64,000 nucleotides of DNA from Cytospora piceicola. Its lineage: Eukaryota > Ascomycota > Sordariomycetes > Diaporthales > Cytosporaceae. The notes beneath the pieces are model-generated. The model saw only the letters and a program-made list of their open reading frames with translations, searched no databases and was not told the origin of the DNA. Below are positions 1 to 9,903 of the stretch, in pieces. Made by a program: the position numbers and the translations under genes. Location: contig JALQBC010000008.1 of NCBI GenBank assembly GCA_023375675.1, positions 310,001-374,000 of the forward strand, in the 5' to 3' direction. Position 1 is the stretch's first letter. Each line of letters starts with the position of its first letter.

Positions 1-16
1 AGTACTCATGCGTATT

Positions 17-54
17 CCATATCCATATCCATATCCATGTCCATGTCCATGTCC
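17..54. repeat. Hexanucleotide microsatellite in the 3' flank of gpd1
   Basis: Three copies of CCATAT are followed by three copies of CCATGT and a trailing CC. The repeat lies downstream of the stop codon of the glycerol-3-phosphate dehydrogenase gene, so it is untranslated or intergenic. No function is apparent. Confidence 0.85.
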
Positions 55-193
55 GCCCACGCTTCCTCCCCGCCATCCAGTCTCTAGAGCTTAGCCCTAA
101 ACAGTGTTCGCTCTGTCGAAACAAAACACACGGAAAATATATCAACCTCATTGCTCATATGCCAGGTATTCATTTCATCATTTCATTCACGGT

Positions 194-1504
194 TCACTCC
201 TTCGCCAACGTACCGTTCAAGTCCCAGTCCTCTGACTGGGCCACCAGATCCGGGATATCATCCACCTCGTGCTTGCCCTCCAGGACCCCGATGACAGCTG
301 TGAAGAGCGGGTACTCGTTCTCCAGGCCCCTGGCCTTCAGGAAACTGTTGACCTCCTTCGCCGTCGACGTGCCCTGCAGCATCTGCCCGTTGAGTTCCGT
401 CCGCTCCACCTCGGCAACGGTGACGCCGCGCTCGACCGCCATCTTGGCGCAGCGGAAGTTCCTTCCGGAAGAGCAGGACGTGACCAGGTCCGCCATGCCC
501 GCGGATTCGACCGTGAAGGTCGCCGTGTTGACCGTCTCCCCGAAGAACTCCTTGCCGAACTTGATCATCTCCACCATGCCCAGGCGGCAGATCTCCGACT
601 TGGCGTTGTCGCCCCAGCCCTTGCCCACCACGAAGCCCGCGGCCAGCGCGACGATGTTCTTGAGGGCGCCGCCGAGGGATGTACCCGCCACGTCCGAGAC
701 CATGCGAACGTGGAAGTAGGGCCGCCGGAAGAGGGTCTTGAACGTCTTGTGGTCCAGGGGCGGGAACGACTCGGGAACACCAGTGAGCTGGACCTTGCTT
801 GTGCGGCCGCGAGCATCCTTGTGCGTCTGGTTGGCCGGGGTCACCGTGAAGTCGAAGCTGGCCTGGTTCCCGGCGGGGCTCTGGTTCCTGGGCGTGGGGT
901 TCCTGCTGGCGTCCATGGGAGGAGGGTCGTAGGCAACTGTGGTGGCGCACCACTTCTCTGCTGCGATCTCGGAAGCAATGTTGGCTCCTGACAGCGCACC
1001 GCAGTAGATGCCCAAGCCATCGCCAATCCATTCGCTGAAGAGTGAGACGCCATCGTCAGAGACGTGGACACCCTTGATGCAGCTGATTGCTCGGGCGTAG
1101 GGCACAATGTGCCCCCGAAGTTGCTTGCAGATGTTGTCAATGAACTGATGGGGCAGGTTGAAGACCAGGATAGTGGAGTCCTTGCAGGCATCAACAAGGT
1201 CAGGATTGGCGATGACATTTTCGGGCAGTCGGATGCCGGGGAGATATTTCACGTTCTCGTGGTGCTTGTTGATGACGCCCGTGAGCTTCTGTTTGGCCTC
1301 GCCAACAGTGGCATCGTAGTGCGGTGATTCCTTGGGGATGACCACATCCTCCTCGTACACCCACATCTGCACGTTGGTCTGGAAGACATCGGGGTTCGCC
1401 TTGGTGTTCTCACCGACAATCTTGGCGATAGTTGAACCCCAGTTCCCGGACCCGATGACGGTCACCTTGTGCAGGTTCTCGTAAGGAGCTCCCAAAGAGG
1501 CCAT
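194..1504 (-). CDS. gpd1: Glycerol-3-phosphate dehydrogenase (NAD+)
   Basis: The enzyme reduces dihydroxyacetone phosphate to sn-glycerol 3-phosphate with NADH, feeding glycerol (osmolyte) and lipid synthesis, normally in the cytosol. The protein from the ATG at 1504 has 436 residues and no intron. The NAD-binding motif [13 protein letters not shown] lies near the N-terminus, and the C-terminal domain carries the family blocks [44 protein letters not shown] and [13 protein letters not shown] proline- and serine-rich insert of about 40 residues follows the [12 protein letters not shown] block; such an insert is usual in filamentous fungi and is not an intron. The 1504 start is chosen because [20 protein letters not shown] matches the usual N-terminus and the context CAAGATGG is good for initiation. 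The same frame is open upstream (see next entry). The identification is certain; only the N-terminus is in question. Confidence 0.95.
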   Translation of the reverse strand: MASLGAPYENLHKVTVIGSGNWGSTIAKIVGENTKANPDVFQTNVQMWVYEEDVVIPKESPHYDATVGEAKQKLTGVINKHHENVKYLPGIRLPENVIANPDLVDACKDSTILVFNLPHQFIDNICKQLRGHIVPYARAISCIKGVHVSDDGVSLFSEWIGDGLGIYCGALSGANIASEIAAEKWCATTVAYDPPPMDASRNPTPRNQSPAGNQASFDFTVTPANQTHKDARGRTSKVQLTGVPESFPPLDHKTFKTLFRRPYFHVRMVSDVAGTSLGGALKNIVALAAGFVVGKGWGDNAKSEICRLGMVEMIKFGKEFFGETVNTATFTVESAGMADLVTSCSSGRNFRCAKMAVERGVTVAEVERTELNGQMLQGTSTAKEVNSFLKARGLENEYPLFTAVIGVLEGKHEVDDIPDLVAQSEDWDLNGTLAKE

Positions 1505-1762
1505 CTTGCGCGTTGTATTCCTAGTGCTGTACCACAATTCTTCAGTGCCGCTACCGAGTGATGAGGATGTCCTGCGAGGAAGGACGATCGATCGCGAAGA
1601 TGTTGAAAGCAAGCTGAAGGACGATGGTGTTATGGTGAAAGATGCGCTCCTTGGGATAATCGACTTTGCAAAGCAAGCTCTTGTTGTGCTGAAGGGGGCA
1701 ATGGGCAACAGAGTGTTTGGAGCAAAACAAGAGTGGGCTCGAGCTATGCGCAGGACATGCAT
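1505..1762 (-). other. In-frame open leader upstream of gpd1, possible targeting extension
   Basis: The frame of gpd1 has no stop for 86 codons upstream of the main ATG and contains an earlier ATG at 1762, starting [13 protein letters not shown]. It stays open to 1975 but without another ATG. The stretch is rich in Arg, Ser and Thr and almost free of acidic residues until its last part, which resembles a mitochondrial presequence. It could be the start of a longer isoform, or a 5' untranslated leader that happens to be open. Nothing in the sequence decides between these. Confidence 0.4.
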
Positions 1763-2805
1763 GTGATATGCAGGAACGTTGAGAGGGGGCACGCGACCAG
1801 CTTTTAAACAAGAACTGGGAAGTTCAAACCGGGGAAAGGCTGACAGGGGCTGAGGGGCAGTATTGTAGTATGGCTCCGTAATATGTCTCCGTATCAGTAA
1901 TGTCTCAAAAGTGAGGGAGGCGCGGTTAACAGGCAGGAGCAGGTGGGTGTCGATTTTTGGTCTCGTGGCTGCCACATGTGTTGAGCTGCTTTGGCTTTGA
2001 GCTCACCAAGAGCTCTGTCCCTCCTTCCTTCCACCCCCGGCATGGATGCGAGAAAAAAAGTGACGCAACAGACGGCAGAACCCGGACCGCCTACCCTTTC
2101 AGCTTGGAAGCCCAAAGTACCCACTGTTAGTGAGGACTCCTCCTTCGGTGGGCGTTGCTATTATGTCTCAGTATTGCATAATCAACCGTGAACTTACCTG
2201 GGTATTTTGGTGGGGCCCAACGATCTGCAACCCCCACAGTACTTTGTACCTAAGTACTGACATATATTCTCTCGCATCCGGTGAGCCTTCAACTTCGCTT
2301 GGTGACAAGCCGACGATCGCATGGTCTTTTGTTTTCTCCGAACCGAGGCCAATTGATCTTGCCTCGTGTGTCTTGATCAAAGTCACATTGGCGAGGGACG
2401 ATCAAGCTGGAGAATGTGGATCCTACATAACATACTGGGCAGGACATAGCATGTGAAAGGCTCCATATTTCCTCGTTCCTGACGGGATCACATGTGAAAG
2501 GAAAACGTGAAGCAGAGAGCAGCAAATCGAACATCAGCATACTTCAGAAACACGGAACTGCTAGGTCTAGCAAGAATTCAAATACCTATGTAGTCCGGAC
2601 TACTGCCCCATATTGGGGGTCATGAGTTGGTCTGCGTGACTAATATCTACCCAACTTTCAAGTTATGCCTTCAACTCGCTCTGCTCACGCCGAGAATGAC
2701 CTAATTCATTGCTTTCCATTTTATAGATACAAAATAAGGAATCTTTCATATATAAATCATAGACAATGTCAGTCGGATGAGAGTCACGCGTTGAGGAAAA
2801 GAAAT
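1763..2805. other. Intergenic region between two minus-strand genes
   Basis: This is about 1 kb holding the gpd1 promoter and the 3' flank of the cyclotransferase-like gene. Base composition is ordinary and no open frame resembles a gene. No RNA gene or repeat was seen. Confidence 0.6.
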
Positions 2806-4125
2806 TCAACCATCCAGCAGTATCATCTTCTCCTCGTCACCACCAAGCTGAGGGCCCTTCCTCCTCCTCAACACCCTCCTGGCCGCCCACCGTCTGCGCT
2901 TCTCCTCCTCATCCTCCGTCCTCTCACCGTCACCAAAAATGGGCTTAAACACCCCATCGTACGCCAACCAGACCAGATGAAACACCGTTTCCAGGGTCAG
3001 TCCCAACCACGTGGGAACCCTCCCGCGGTCGTCCGCCAGCCACCTGCTCAGTGCAATGAGGATACAAACGATGGGATACACCAATCCGAGGAACAGGTAC
3101 TGCCCGATAGACTGCCGATATGTCGTGATCGTGTACGGTTGTAGTCTGGCCAGCCATGCCTGGTAGTCATCGGGCAGCCCGTGCTCCGCCGCGCCGTCCA
3201 CGATGAGCTTTAGGTACCGCGCCGAGGGCTGTGCATAGTCCGGGTCGGGCCGCATTGGCTTCAGGAGCATCTCGCGCCACCAGTCTTTGAGTTTGTCCAG
3301 TGGGCTCTTGTCGTCTCCGTCATCACCGTCCCCGTCATCACCACGGCTGGTCTCATCGCCATCACCGTCGCCAGGCTTCGTGGGTATGCGCGGCGCATAT
3401 AGTGTGTGCGCCAAGAACGGCTTGGGCAGTCTGGGATATGGCGGCTTCTCCGGCACGCCTACCTTCTGCGGGAGGGGGATGCAGGGACACAGTACGTCTT
3501 GGTACGAAGACCCGCCCCCCTCTGTCTTCACGATCGTCGCGTAGTCCTCGGGCGTAACCTCGTAGACGACGCCGATCAGGCCCATGTCCCAATCCGGGCC
3601 GCCATGTTGTGCATCTGTTTTACCCAACTTGGAGGACGGGGGGAATAGATACTGCGGCGGGTCGAAACCCGGTGGCAGCGTGGGTGGCTTTGGCACCTTT
3701 GGGATCTTCCTCGGTGCGGTATTCGCGAAACATGGTTCCAGATATGGGATACCAGGCAGATCGAAGGTGAGCCTCAGGGATGGCGCCGAGACATTGATGG
3801 CGGAGATGGGTTGGATTCCCCGCTGGCCGAGGAAGGTCTGGGCACAGAGGTTGGAGCCGTAGGCGAGGTAGAGGACCGTCGGGGTGGTCGAGATGTGGTC
3901 GTAGAGAAAGTCATTTGCTTCGGGTGTTGAGGAAAGGATATGTTCATCGGGGCATTGTTCTGGTGTTGCGCGCTCGAGACGCGCGGGTGATGTCCGCGGG
4001 ATGCTCGAGACAGGCGGGTGGCCCGGGGTTTGGACGGCGGGTTTGAAGTCGAGGTCCCAGATGCTATCGAATATCGCCTTTGCACATGAGCTTTTCGGCG
4101 GCGGAGTTGATGACGTCTGCACCAT
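2806..4125 (-). CDS. Gamma-glutamylcyclotransferase-like protein with C-terminal membrane anchor
   Basis: The 439-residue intronless protein has a central GGCT-like fold. The diagnostic substrate-binding loop YGSNL lies at residues 89-93, following a beta strand. A candidate catalytic glutamate at about 202 sits in IVKTEGGGSSYQDV, matching the family's E...Y arrangement. Soluble cyclotransferases are about 180-220 residues. Here an 80-residue disordered N-terminus, a proline-rich insert (140-170), a GD-rich acidic tract (252-272), one clear hydrophobic segment (about 341-361), a second candidate (about 373-395) and a basic tail are added. The family releases 5-oxoproline from gamma-glutamyl substrates; related fungal proteins include GliK of the gliotoxin pathway. 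No secondary-metabolite genes lie nearby, so a role there is not supported. The fold is well supported; the substrate is unknown. Confidence 0.8.
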   Translation of the reverse strand: MVQTSSTPPPKSSCAKAIFDSIWDLDFKPAVQTPGHPPVSSIPRTSPARLERATPEQCPDEHILSSTPEANDFLYDHISTTPTVLYLAYGSNLCAQTFLGQRGIQPISAINVSAPSLRLTFDLPGIPYLEPCFANTAPRKIPKVPKPPTLPPGFDPPQYLFPPSSKLGKTDAQHGGPDWDMGLIGVVYEVTPEDYATIVKTEGGGSSYQDVLCPCIPLPQKVGVPEKPPYPRLPKPFLAHTLYAPRIPTKPGDGDGDETSRGDDGDGDDGDDKSPLDKLKDWWREMLLKPMRPDPDYAQPSARYLKLIVDGAAEHGLPDDYQAWLARLQPYTITTYRQSIGQYLFLGLVYPIVCILIALSRWLADDRGRVPTWLGLTLETVFHLVWLAYDGVFKPIFGDGERTEDEEEKRRRWAARRVLRRRKGPQLGGDEEKMILLDG

Positions 4126-4300
4126 TTTGACAAAGCGATGGTCACGACAGTTCGAGCAGCAGTATCGTATCTACGTGACAGAAGAAAGTAAGGGAAGGGA
4201 AAGGAGGTTGTTGGGATCTATAGATGTCTCAAAGGATCGATGACATCTTTTTTATCAGCTGGCGTCCCAGTAGCTTGGGCCTGGCTGGCCGTTGCTTACC

Positions 4301-4332
4301 ACGCCAACACGCCAGCACGCCAGCACGCCAGC
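4301..4332. repeat. 8-bp tandem repeat (ACGCCARC)
   Basis: Four head-to-tail copies of an 8-bp unit, the first differing at one base. The repeat lies in the shared upstream region of two divergent genes. No known binding site is recognised. Confidence 0.7.
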
Positions 4333-4830
4333 ACTAACACGCTTACCTAGAGATCGAACGGACCCGGGGAAGAACCCCCATTCCATTTCCCCCACACTTC
4401 CCGCTGAAGCCCGCCAAGACCGCTAAGACTGTCGCTGACAGCTGCGGCGGGCAGTTTTTTCCCTTAGTTATCTGCCTGGAAATAAAGATAACTTGGGACT
4501 GTATTGTGTAGATCTATGAATGCAGAACGAGGACCAGACAATGACTGGCTGCAGTGGATCTTTCCACAAATCAACGCATCGAAGTAAAATATTCAAAGTA
4601 AATTATAGTGTCCACGAACTGCTGAGTGGACGTGTTTCGAACGTATCAAGGGTGATGGATGCCCTGTCACACGGATCGAGATTGGGGTACACAGTACGGA
4701 TCCGTAAATACATGACCATTGGGCCGCGGGGCCAAGCAGAAGAACTTTTTGACTAGAGTCCGCTGCCCATGGAGGGGCAACAATCAAATATTCCAAGGCT
4801 GCTGCTATTCACGCACCAAGCCAGCGTTTT

Positions 4831-4837
4831 TATATAT
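4831..4837 (+). promoter_or_regulatory. TATA-like element upstream of mri1
   Basis: TATATAT lies about 65 bp before the ATG at 4900 and is followed by a CT-rich stretch (CCTTCTTCCTCC), a common layout for the core promoter and start region of filamentous fungi. Function is inferred from position and sequence only. Confidence 0.5.
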
Positions 4838-4899
4838 CCACCTTCTTCCTCCTTCCAGTATTCTTTAGTATTTCCAACTTGATACGTGAAACCGTAAAC

Positions 4900-6202
4900 A
4901 TGGCCACCCTTCAAGCGATCAAGTACGAACGGGGCAGGTTGGACGTGCTGGACCAACTGAGGCTGCCTCACGAGCACCACTACGACGAGGTCTCAACATG
5001 TGAAGAGGCATTCGACTGCATCAAGTCCATGAGGGTACGAGGTGCACCGGCCATCGCCATCGTTGCAGCTCTGGCTCTTGCCGTAGAGCTGCACCGTGGT
5101 GCATGTAGTAAGTTCATACACTTATTTGCTCATTAAGTCACTCGCTCACTCACGTTCACACTCACACTCACACTTCTTATTGGCATCCATGGCACACTTG
5201 ACTAATATCTTCACAGAAGCCACGTCCGTAGACGAGACAATCAAATACATCGACGAGCGTCTGGACTACCTCAAAGAGAGCCGCCCCACAGCCGTCGACC
5301 TCACCAACGCCATCAACCACCTCAAGGCCGCCATCCGGTCCGATCCCGCGGAGACCACCAGCGCCGTACCCACGCCGACGCCGCAGGCCACCGTCATCGA
5401 CACCTTCATCAGCACCGCCGAGACCATCCTCTCCAAGGACCTGGACACGAACCTCTCCATCGGCGAGCACGGCGCGAACTGGCTGGCCGAGGTGCACTCC
5501 GCCAGCCCCCAGAAGCAGATCTCCGTCCTCACGCACTGCAACACCGGGTCCCTCGCGACGTCGGGCCACGGCACCGCCCTGGGCATCATCCGCACGCTGC
5601 GGACCAAGGAGCTCCTCAAGCACGCCTTCTGCACCGAGACGAGGCCCTACAACCAGGGCAGCCGGCTGACCTCGTTCGAGCTCGTCTTCGAGGGCATCCC
5701 GTCCACGCTCGTCACCGACTCCATGGCCGCCGCCCTGTTCCGCCTCCGGAAGGACGAGATGAACATCGGCGCCGTCATCGTCGGCGCCGACCGCGTCGTC
5801 CGCAACGGCGACACCGCCAACAAGATCGGCACCTACCAGCTCGCCGTCCTCGCGAGGCACCACGGCGTCAAGTTCGTCGTCGCCGCCCCTACTACCTCTA
5901 TCGACCTCGAGACGGTGACGGGCGAGGGCATCAAGATAGAGGAGCGCAAGAGTGAGGAGTTGACGCAGATCAGCGGTGCTGTGGTTGATGCCGATGGAAA
6001 GGTAGATGTGACCAAGACGGCGAGGGTGGCCATCGCGGACCAGAGGATTAACGTGTGGAACCCGGCGTTTGATGTCACGCCGGCGGAGCTTATTGACGCG
6101 ATTGTGACGGAGAAGGGGGCAGTTGTTAAGAATGCGGAGGGAAAGTTCGACTTTTCGGGAGTCATGCCAGAGAGATGGGCCAAGGTCGTTGGCGGTCAAT
6201 AA
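4900..6202 (+). CDS. mri1: S-methyl-5-thioribose-1-phosphate isomerase (methionine salvage)
   Basis: The enzyme converts methylthioribose 1-phosphate to methylthioribulose 1-phosphate in the methionine salvage pathway. Two exons, 4900-5107 and 5217-6202, give 397 residues. The intron 5108-5216 has a GTAAGT donor, a TTGACTAAT branch site and a CACAG acceptor, and the junction reads [16 protein letters not shown]. Family features are present: RGAPAI near residue 47, the catalytic cysteine at 177 in [16 protein letters not shown], and the catalytic aspartate at 261 in [20 protein letters not shown]. An ATG 21 bases upstream is not available, so the start at 4900 ([12 protein letters not shown]) is the natural one. 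It belongs to the eIF2B-alpha-related superfamily, but the two catalytic residues mark it as the isomerase rather than an initiation factor subunit. Nothing is odd about it. Confidence 0.96.
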
Positions 6203-6294
6203 TTCTATAAGGGGGTTTCACCCCTTGCAAAGTAATGGAGGACCATTGATCTCAAATTGAAAGTTCTACCCCCCGTGAGACGTAATGATGCCCC

Positions 6295-7626
6295 TTACAG
6301 CTCCAAAGCATGTAAGATGAGCGTCTTGAAGCCCTCGACGGCATCTTCCAGATCGCCCACGGTCAAAGCCTCGTCATCTCCATGGGCGACCATGATAGTA
6401 CCGGGTCCGTAGAGATACTTAACGTGGTCGCCCTTGAGGTAGGGGACATCAGTGCTGTAACTGGCAACAATGGTGTCAAATCCTGCGAGTAAGAATGTCA
6501 GCACCGTACGACTCCAGTTTGGCCAGTCTCACGGAATCTTACCATCAACTTCACAATCGCAAGCCACAACGCCGCTACCAGTCGAGCAGTCCAAGCTCAG
6601 AGCCTCGTCGTCCACGCTGGCAAGCACCTCCTCCATCTTCGCGACAACAGCCTTGTGGCCCGACTCCTGGGGCTCCAGTGCAATCCTGCACATCAGAGAA
6701 GCAGTCGCATGCGCAGGGATGACATTCAATGCCACGCCGCCCTCCATCTTCCCCACATTGACAGTGGTATTGCCATACTTCTCACTGCTCCCCAGATCCG
6801 TGTCCAGCATCTTCAGCAGTCCCCTCATCAACACCTCATTCGCACTCTTGCCCAGCCAAGGGTATCCACTGTGGCCCGCCTTACCCCTCGCCTCCACCTC
6901 ACAGGTCATGCCGCCCTTGTGGCCGCAGGCCAGCTTGTTCTCGGTCGGCTCGCCGAAGATGGCGGCCTTGAGGTTCAGGGCCTCGGACCGGGCCCCGGAG
7001 AAGGCGCGCATGCCGTCGCCGCCCTGCTCCTCGCCCACGACGTACAGCACCATGACGTCCTCGGGGTCCAGCCGGCCGGCAGCCAGGAGGTCCCCCACGG
7101 CCGTGAGCTGGGCGGCCACGCTCCCCTTGGCGTCGACGCTCCCGCGGCCGGCGATGACCGTGTCCCCGGTGACCGCGCCCTTCGAGATCGAGTAGGGGAT
7201 GTGCGGCGGCACCACGTCGATGTGGCTCGTGACGAGGACCTTGGGGTCAAGCCTGGCCGCGTCGTTGCTGTTGCTGCTGCTCGAGCCGGAGGGCGGCCAT
7301 GCCACCACGTTGAACCGGTCCTTGCCCTCGGGTGTGTTGTTCTTGGGCGCGACGTACTCGATCTCGTAGTGCCATGACTTGGAGGTGAAATAGTCGGCGA
7401 GGAAGTTCCCGACGTCGTGTTCGGTCCCCGTGACCGAGGAGATCTCGATGAGGTGCTTGTGCAGGGCGAGGAGGTCGTCACGGTAGGAGGGAGCTTTGGT
7501 GGCGGACTCGGAGTTGGCTGGTGCGGAGACGATGTCCCATGTGCCCAGCGGCTCTTGTAGGTTAAGGATGGACCCAATTGCCGGGCTCAAGCTCAAGAAG
7601 AGCGGTAGGAGGGTTCTTGAGAGCAT
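6295..7626 (-). CDS. Secreted or vacuolar M20-family metallopeptidase (acetylornithine deacetylase-like)
   Basis: Two exons, 6543-7626 and 6295-6482, joined across a 60-nt intron (GTAAGA donor, GCTGAC branch site, CGCAG acceptor), give 423 residues. The first 20 or so residues form a hydrophobic signal peptide. The M20 metal and catalytic residues are visible: H135 and D137 in [10 protein letters not shown]165 in [10 protein letters not shown], the catalytic and metal glutamates in [10 protein letters not shown] (199-200), and a C-terminal histidine at 395 in [10 protein letters not shown] dimerisation (lid) domain lies between. Family members hydrolyse N-acyl amino acids or small peptides using two zinc ions. 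The signal peptide argues against the mitochondrial arginine-pathway enzyme and for an extracellular or vacuolar peptidase. The exact substrate cannot be read from the sequence. Its stop is 93 bp from that of mri1, so the two genes converge. Confidence 0.9.
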
Positions 7627-8632
7627 TTTCAGGCACGAAACGGAGAATCCAGAATGTGAGCTGGGCGAGGATGTTTGAGGGAGACTCTTGCAAATGGTGA
7701 GGGCGGGGAGCTTTCCTGGAGCTCACTCAACCTTGGAAGTGCACTTGAGCCGGCGATCGGCAGCTTTGGAGTTGCCGGCGGGCACGATACGGTTCTGTAG
7801 TGACGTACCCACTGGAACGGGACACTATTAGTAGCTTAGCAGCCTAGATCACAGCGTTAGCCAACTGTATACTATAACCGTTACCGAAACCTTAACTCGA
7901 CCACATTCTTCAACCGTTTGATCACGAACGAAAGTACGGTCTGACTTGATGATGAAAGTCTGTTCAGGTACTCATATATTCACTCATATACATATCTTGT
8001 ACTGCCATCTGCGCCCCAACTGTACCAGTACTAAAAGAAGCTTTGGGGAGAGCAATTGCGGCGGCTTCAGCTGCCCAATTAGACTTGTCGTGTTAACGGA
8101 CAATCCTCTCTGCCTTGAGCCAATATACAACAGATAGATGCCTTTCCACTTCAATCTCACAGACGACCACATTGGCCAGGATGACCATCACCACCCACGA
8201 TGAAATCTAATATGAGGACCTATGTCATTTTGCATGATGGGGGTTGCACCCATGCCCGCCACGCTACTAATTACCTGACTGGGTAGGCCATTCAGCCTGT
8301 CAGTCCAACCCTTGGAGGATCGCCATCGTCCCGTGGTGATCAACAGCGCGGTCGAACGTCCAGATTTGTCCCGACACGACAATTGAGATGTACTGGAGGG
8401 TCTAATTATAGGGCCAGGGCCCAAAGGTGGGTGGGTGATGTCAGTTTTGGCTTCAACACCAGGTCCATTTATAAGGCTAACGGTGGGTATCTACACGGCT
8501 TCTATCAATATGGGGCTGGGAAACTGTGTCAGTGTTCGTTATCGTGTCGTCTTTCCTGTTGGCACTTGAGGATTCCCTACCATGACTATGCCTTTCTTCT
8601 GAAGTCGTCCATCTTGAACATTACTTGTGCAA
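7627..8632. other. Intergenic region between divergent genes
   Basis: About 1 kb upstream of both the M20 peptidase and the membrane protein gene. No supported coding frame, RNA gene or repeat was seen. Confidence 0.55.
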
Positions 8633-9798
8633 ATGGAAGAAGCCAGCAGCAAGCCCCAACGTGCACCATCATCAGCAAGAAGCAATCCGCCTCCACCCAG
8701 GCAGCCGTCGAGCCGGTCTAACAGGCCCCAGCCGAAGCGCCTCACCTCCAACCGGGCCTCCAGAAATCCGTCTCCGTCCGTGAGGACTGTCATGGGAAAT
8801 AGCATCCCGCAGCGGCCGATTGGCGGTTTCCAGAGGCTGAACACGCGCTACATGGAGATGCTGCTCAGCCTCGACAAGATCCCCCGGATCCACAACATCC
8901 TCGCCTCCTTCTCCGGCTGGCTCGTCCTCGCCGGATTCGTCGTCTTCCCGGGAACCTTCACTAGCATCAAGGGCCTCTCCGATGACCCGGGTCTGGCGGG
9001 AGAGGCCAGCCACATACTCGACCGTGTGCAGAACATCCCCTTGCCCGTTGTCGCGGCCGTGTGTTGCGGCATCGGCGCCACAGGCCTGCTCTGGCTGGTG
9101 CTCCGCTGGTGCTCCGCTGGCGGCGGGACTACGTCTGGCTGCTGAACAGGATCTTCCTCCCGGGCGCGACGAACGCCCTGGCGGGGTTCATCTCGACGCT
9201 GGTGACAGTGTATTCGCAGAAGGGCGGCAACCGGAGTGTGACGGCTACGGTGACTGGTGTTGCGGAGGTGGTGGACCTGATGGTTTGTGGAGTGCTCTTT
9301 GTGCTCAGCACTTTATTGCTGAAGAGGATCAAGTGGAAGCATGGGAAGGAGTTGGACAAGCTGGAGCACGGCGACGAAGGCTTACTGGAAAAGGCCGGGA
9401 GGAAAGTGCAAGAAGCAGCCATAGAACCCCAGAGTGTGGTCCAAGGCATTGTGGTCGACGAAGGCTTGCTGGCCAAGCCTTTTGGATCTCCTTTCTCTAT
9501 GTCTCGGAGACCCAAGTCTCCTATGCTCACCTGTTTACAGCGTATTGCAAAACGTGCAATAATCGAATCTCTTGAAATTTGGTCCTTCAGAGATACTTCC
9601 AAGGTTGCTTCCAGTTTCCCTCTTCCACGCCCAGGTAATAGGCTGCCTGAGCCGGACACTTCAGTGGCCTTCACTGCTGCTTCAGTTAGGTCGGGACGGT
9701 GTTTCCTTCCTATTTGGACATATTTCTTTCGACTTAGACTAGCGAGATGGATGCACATTATTGAGGCTGATGAACTATCTCGGGCTATTTCTGAATGA
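8633..9798 (+). pseudogene. Conserved fungal four-helix membrane protein, frame broken by an 11-bp duplication
   Basis: The first frame starts at the ATG at 8633 (MEEASSKPQRAP). It has a Ser/Pro/Arg-rich N-terminus, then two hydrophobic segments (ILASFSGWLVLAGFVVF and LPVVAAVCCGIGATGLLWL), and stops at 9145. The rest of the protein continues in another frame from about 9117: RRDYVWLLNRIFLPGATNAL, two more hydrophobic segments (one in VDLMVCGVLFVLSTLLL), then a charged tail. The frame changes exactly where an 11-bp unit is tandemly duplicated (9095-9116). With one unit the two halves read as one continuous protein with four membrane helices. Many fungi have proteins of this layout, function unknown. 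It may be a real disabling mutation in this strain, an assembly error, or the protein may use a very short 41-nt intron; the last seems least likely. The true C-terminus is uncertain. Confidence 0.7.
9095..9120 (+). repeat. 11-bp tandem duplication causing a frameshift
   Basis: CTGGTGCTCCG occurs twice in a row (9095-9105 and 9106-9116), followed by CTGG. Eleven is not a multiple of three, and the coding similarity changes frame at this point. Confidence 0.9.
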
Positions 9799-9903
9799 AT
9801 AGACGCATCGACCCCCACCCCCTACCTTGTTACCTCTGCCTACGTTCATGGAGGATAGTGCCCGACACTCAGATCTTGGAAACTCAGATCATGCCCAAAG
9901 CCT

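Larger units (their letters stand above)
4126..4899. other. Divergent intergenic region between the cyclotransferase-like gene and mri1
   Basis: The two flanking genes are transcribed outward, so this 774-bp interval holds both promoters. It contains the 8-bp tandem repeat at 4301-4332 and a TATA-like element near the mri1 start. No coding frame is supported. Confidence 0.6.

Noticed and set aside
2806..4125. Evidence for a gliotoxin-type toxin cluster from the GliK-like gene
   Set aside because: No non-ribosomal peptide synthetase, glutathione transferase or thiol oxidase lies nearby; the neighbours are housekeeping genes.
5177..6199. Long open frame antisense to mri1
   Set aside because: It is a shadow of the GC-rich third codon positions of the methylthioribose-1-phosphate isomerase on the other strand; its protein is low-complexity with no family.
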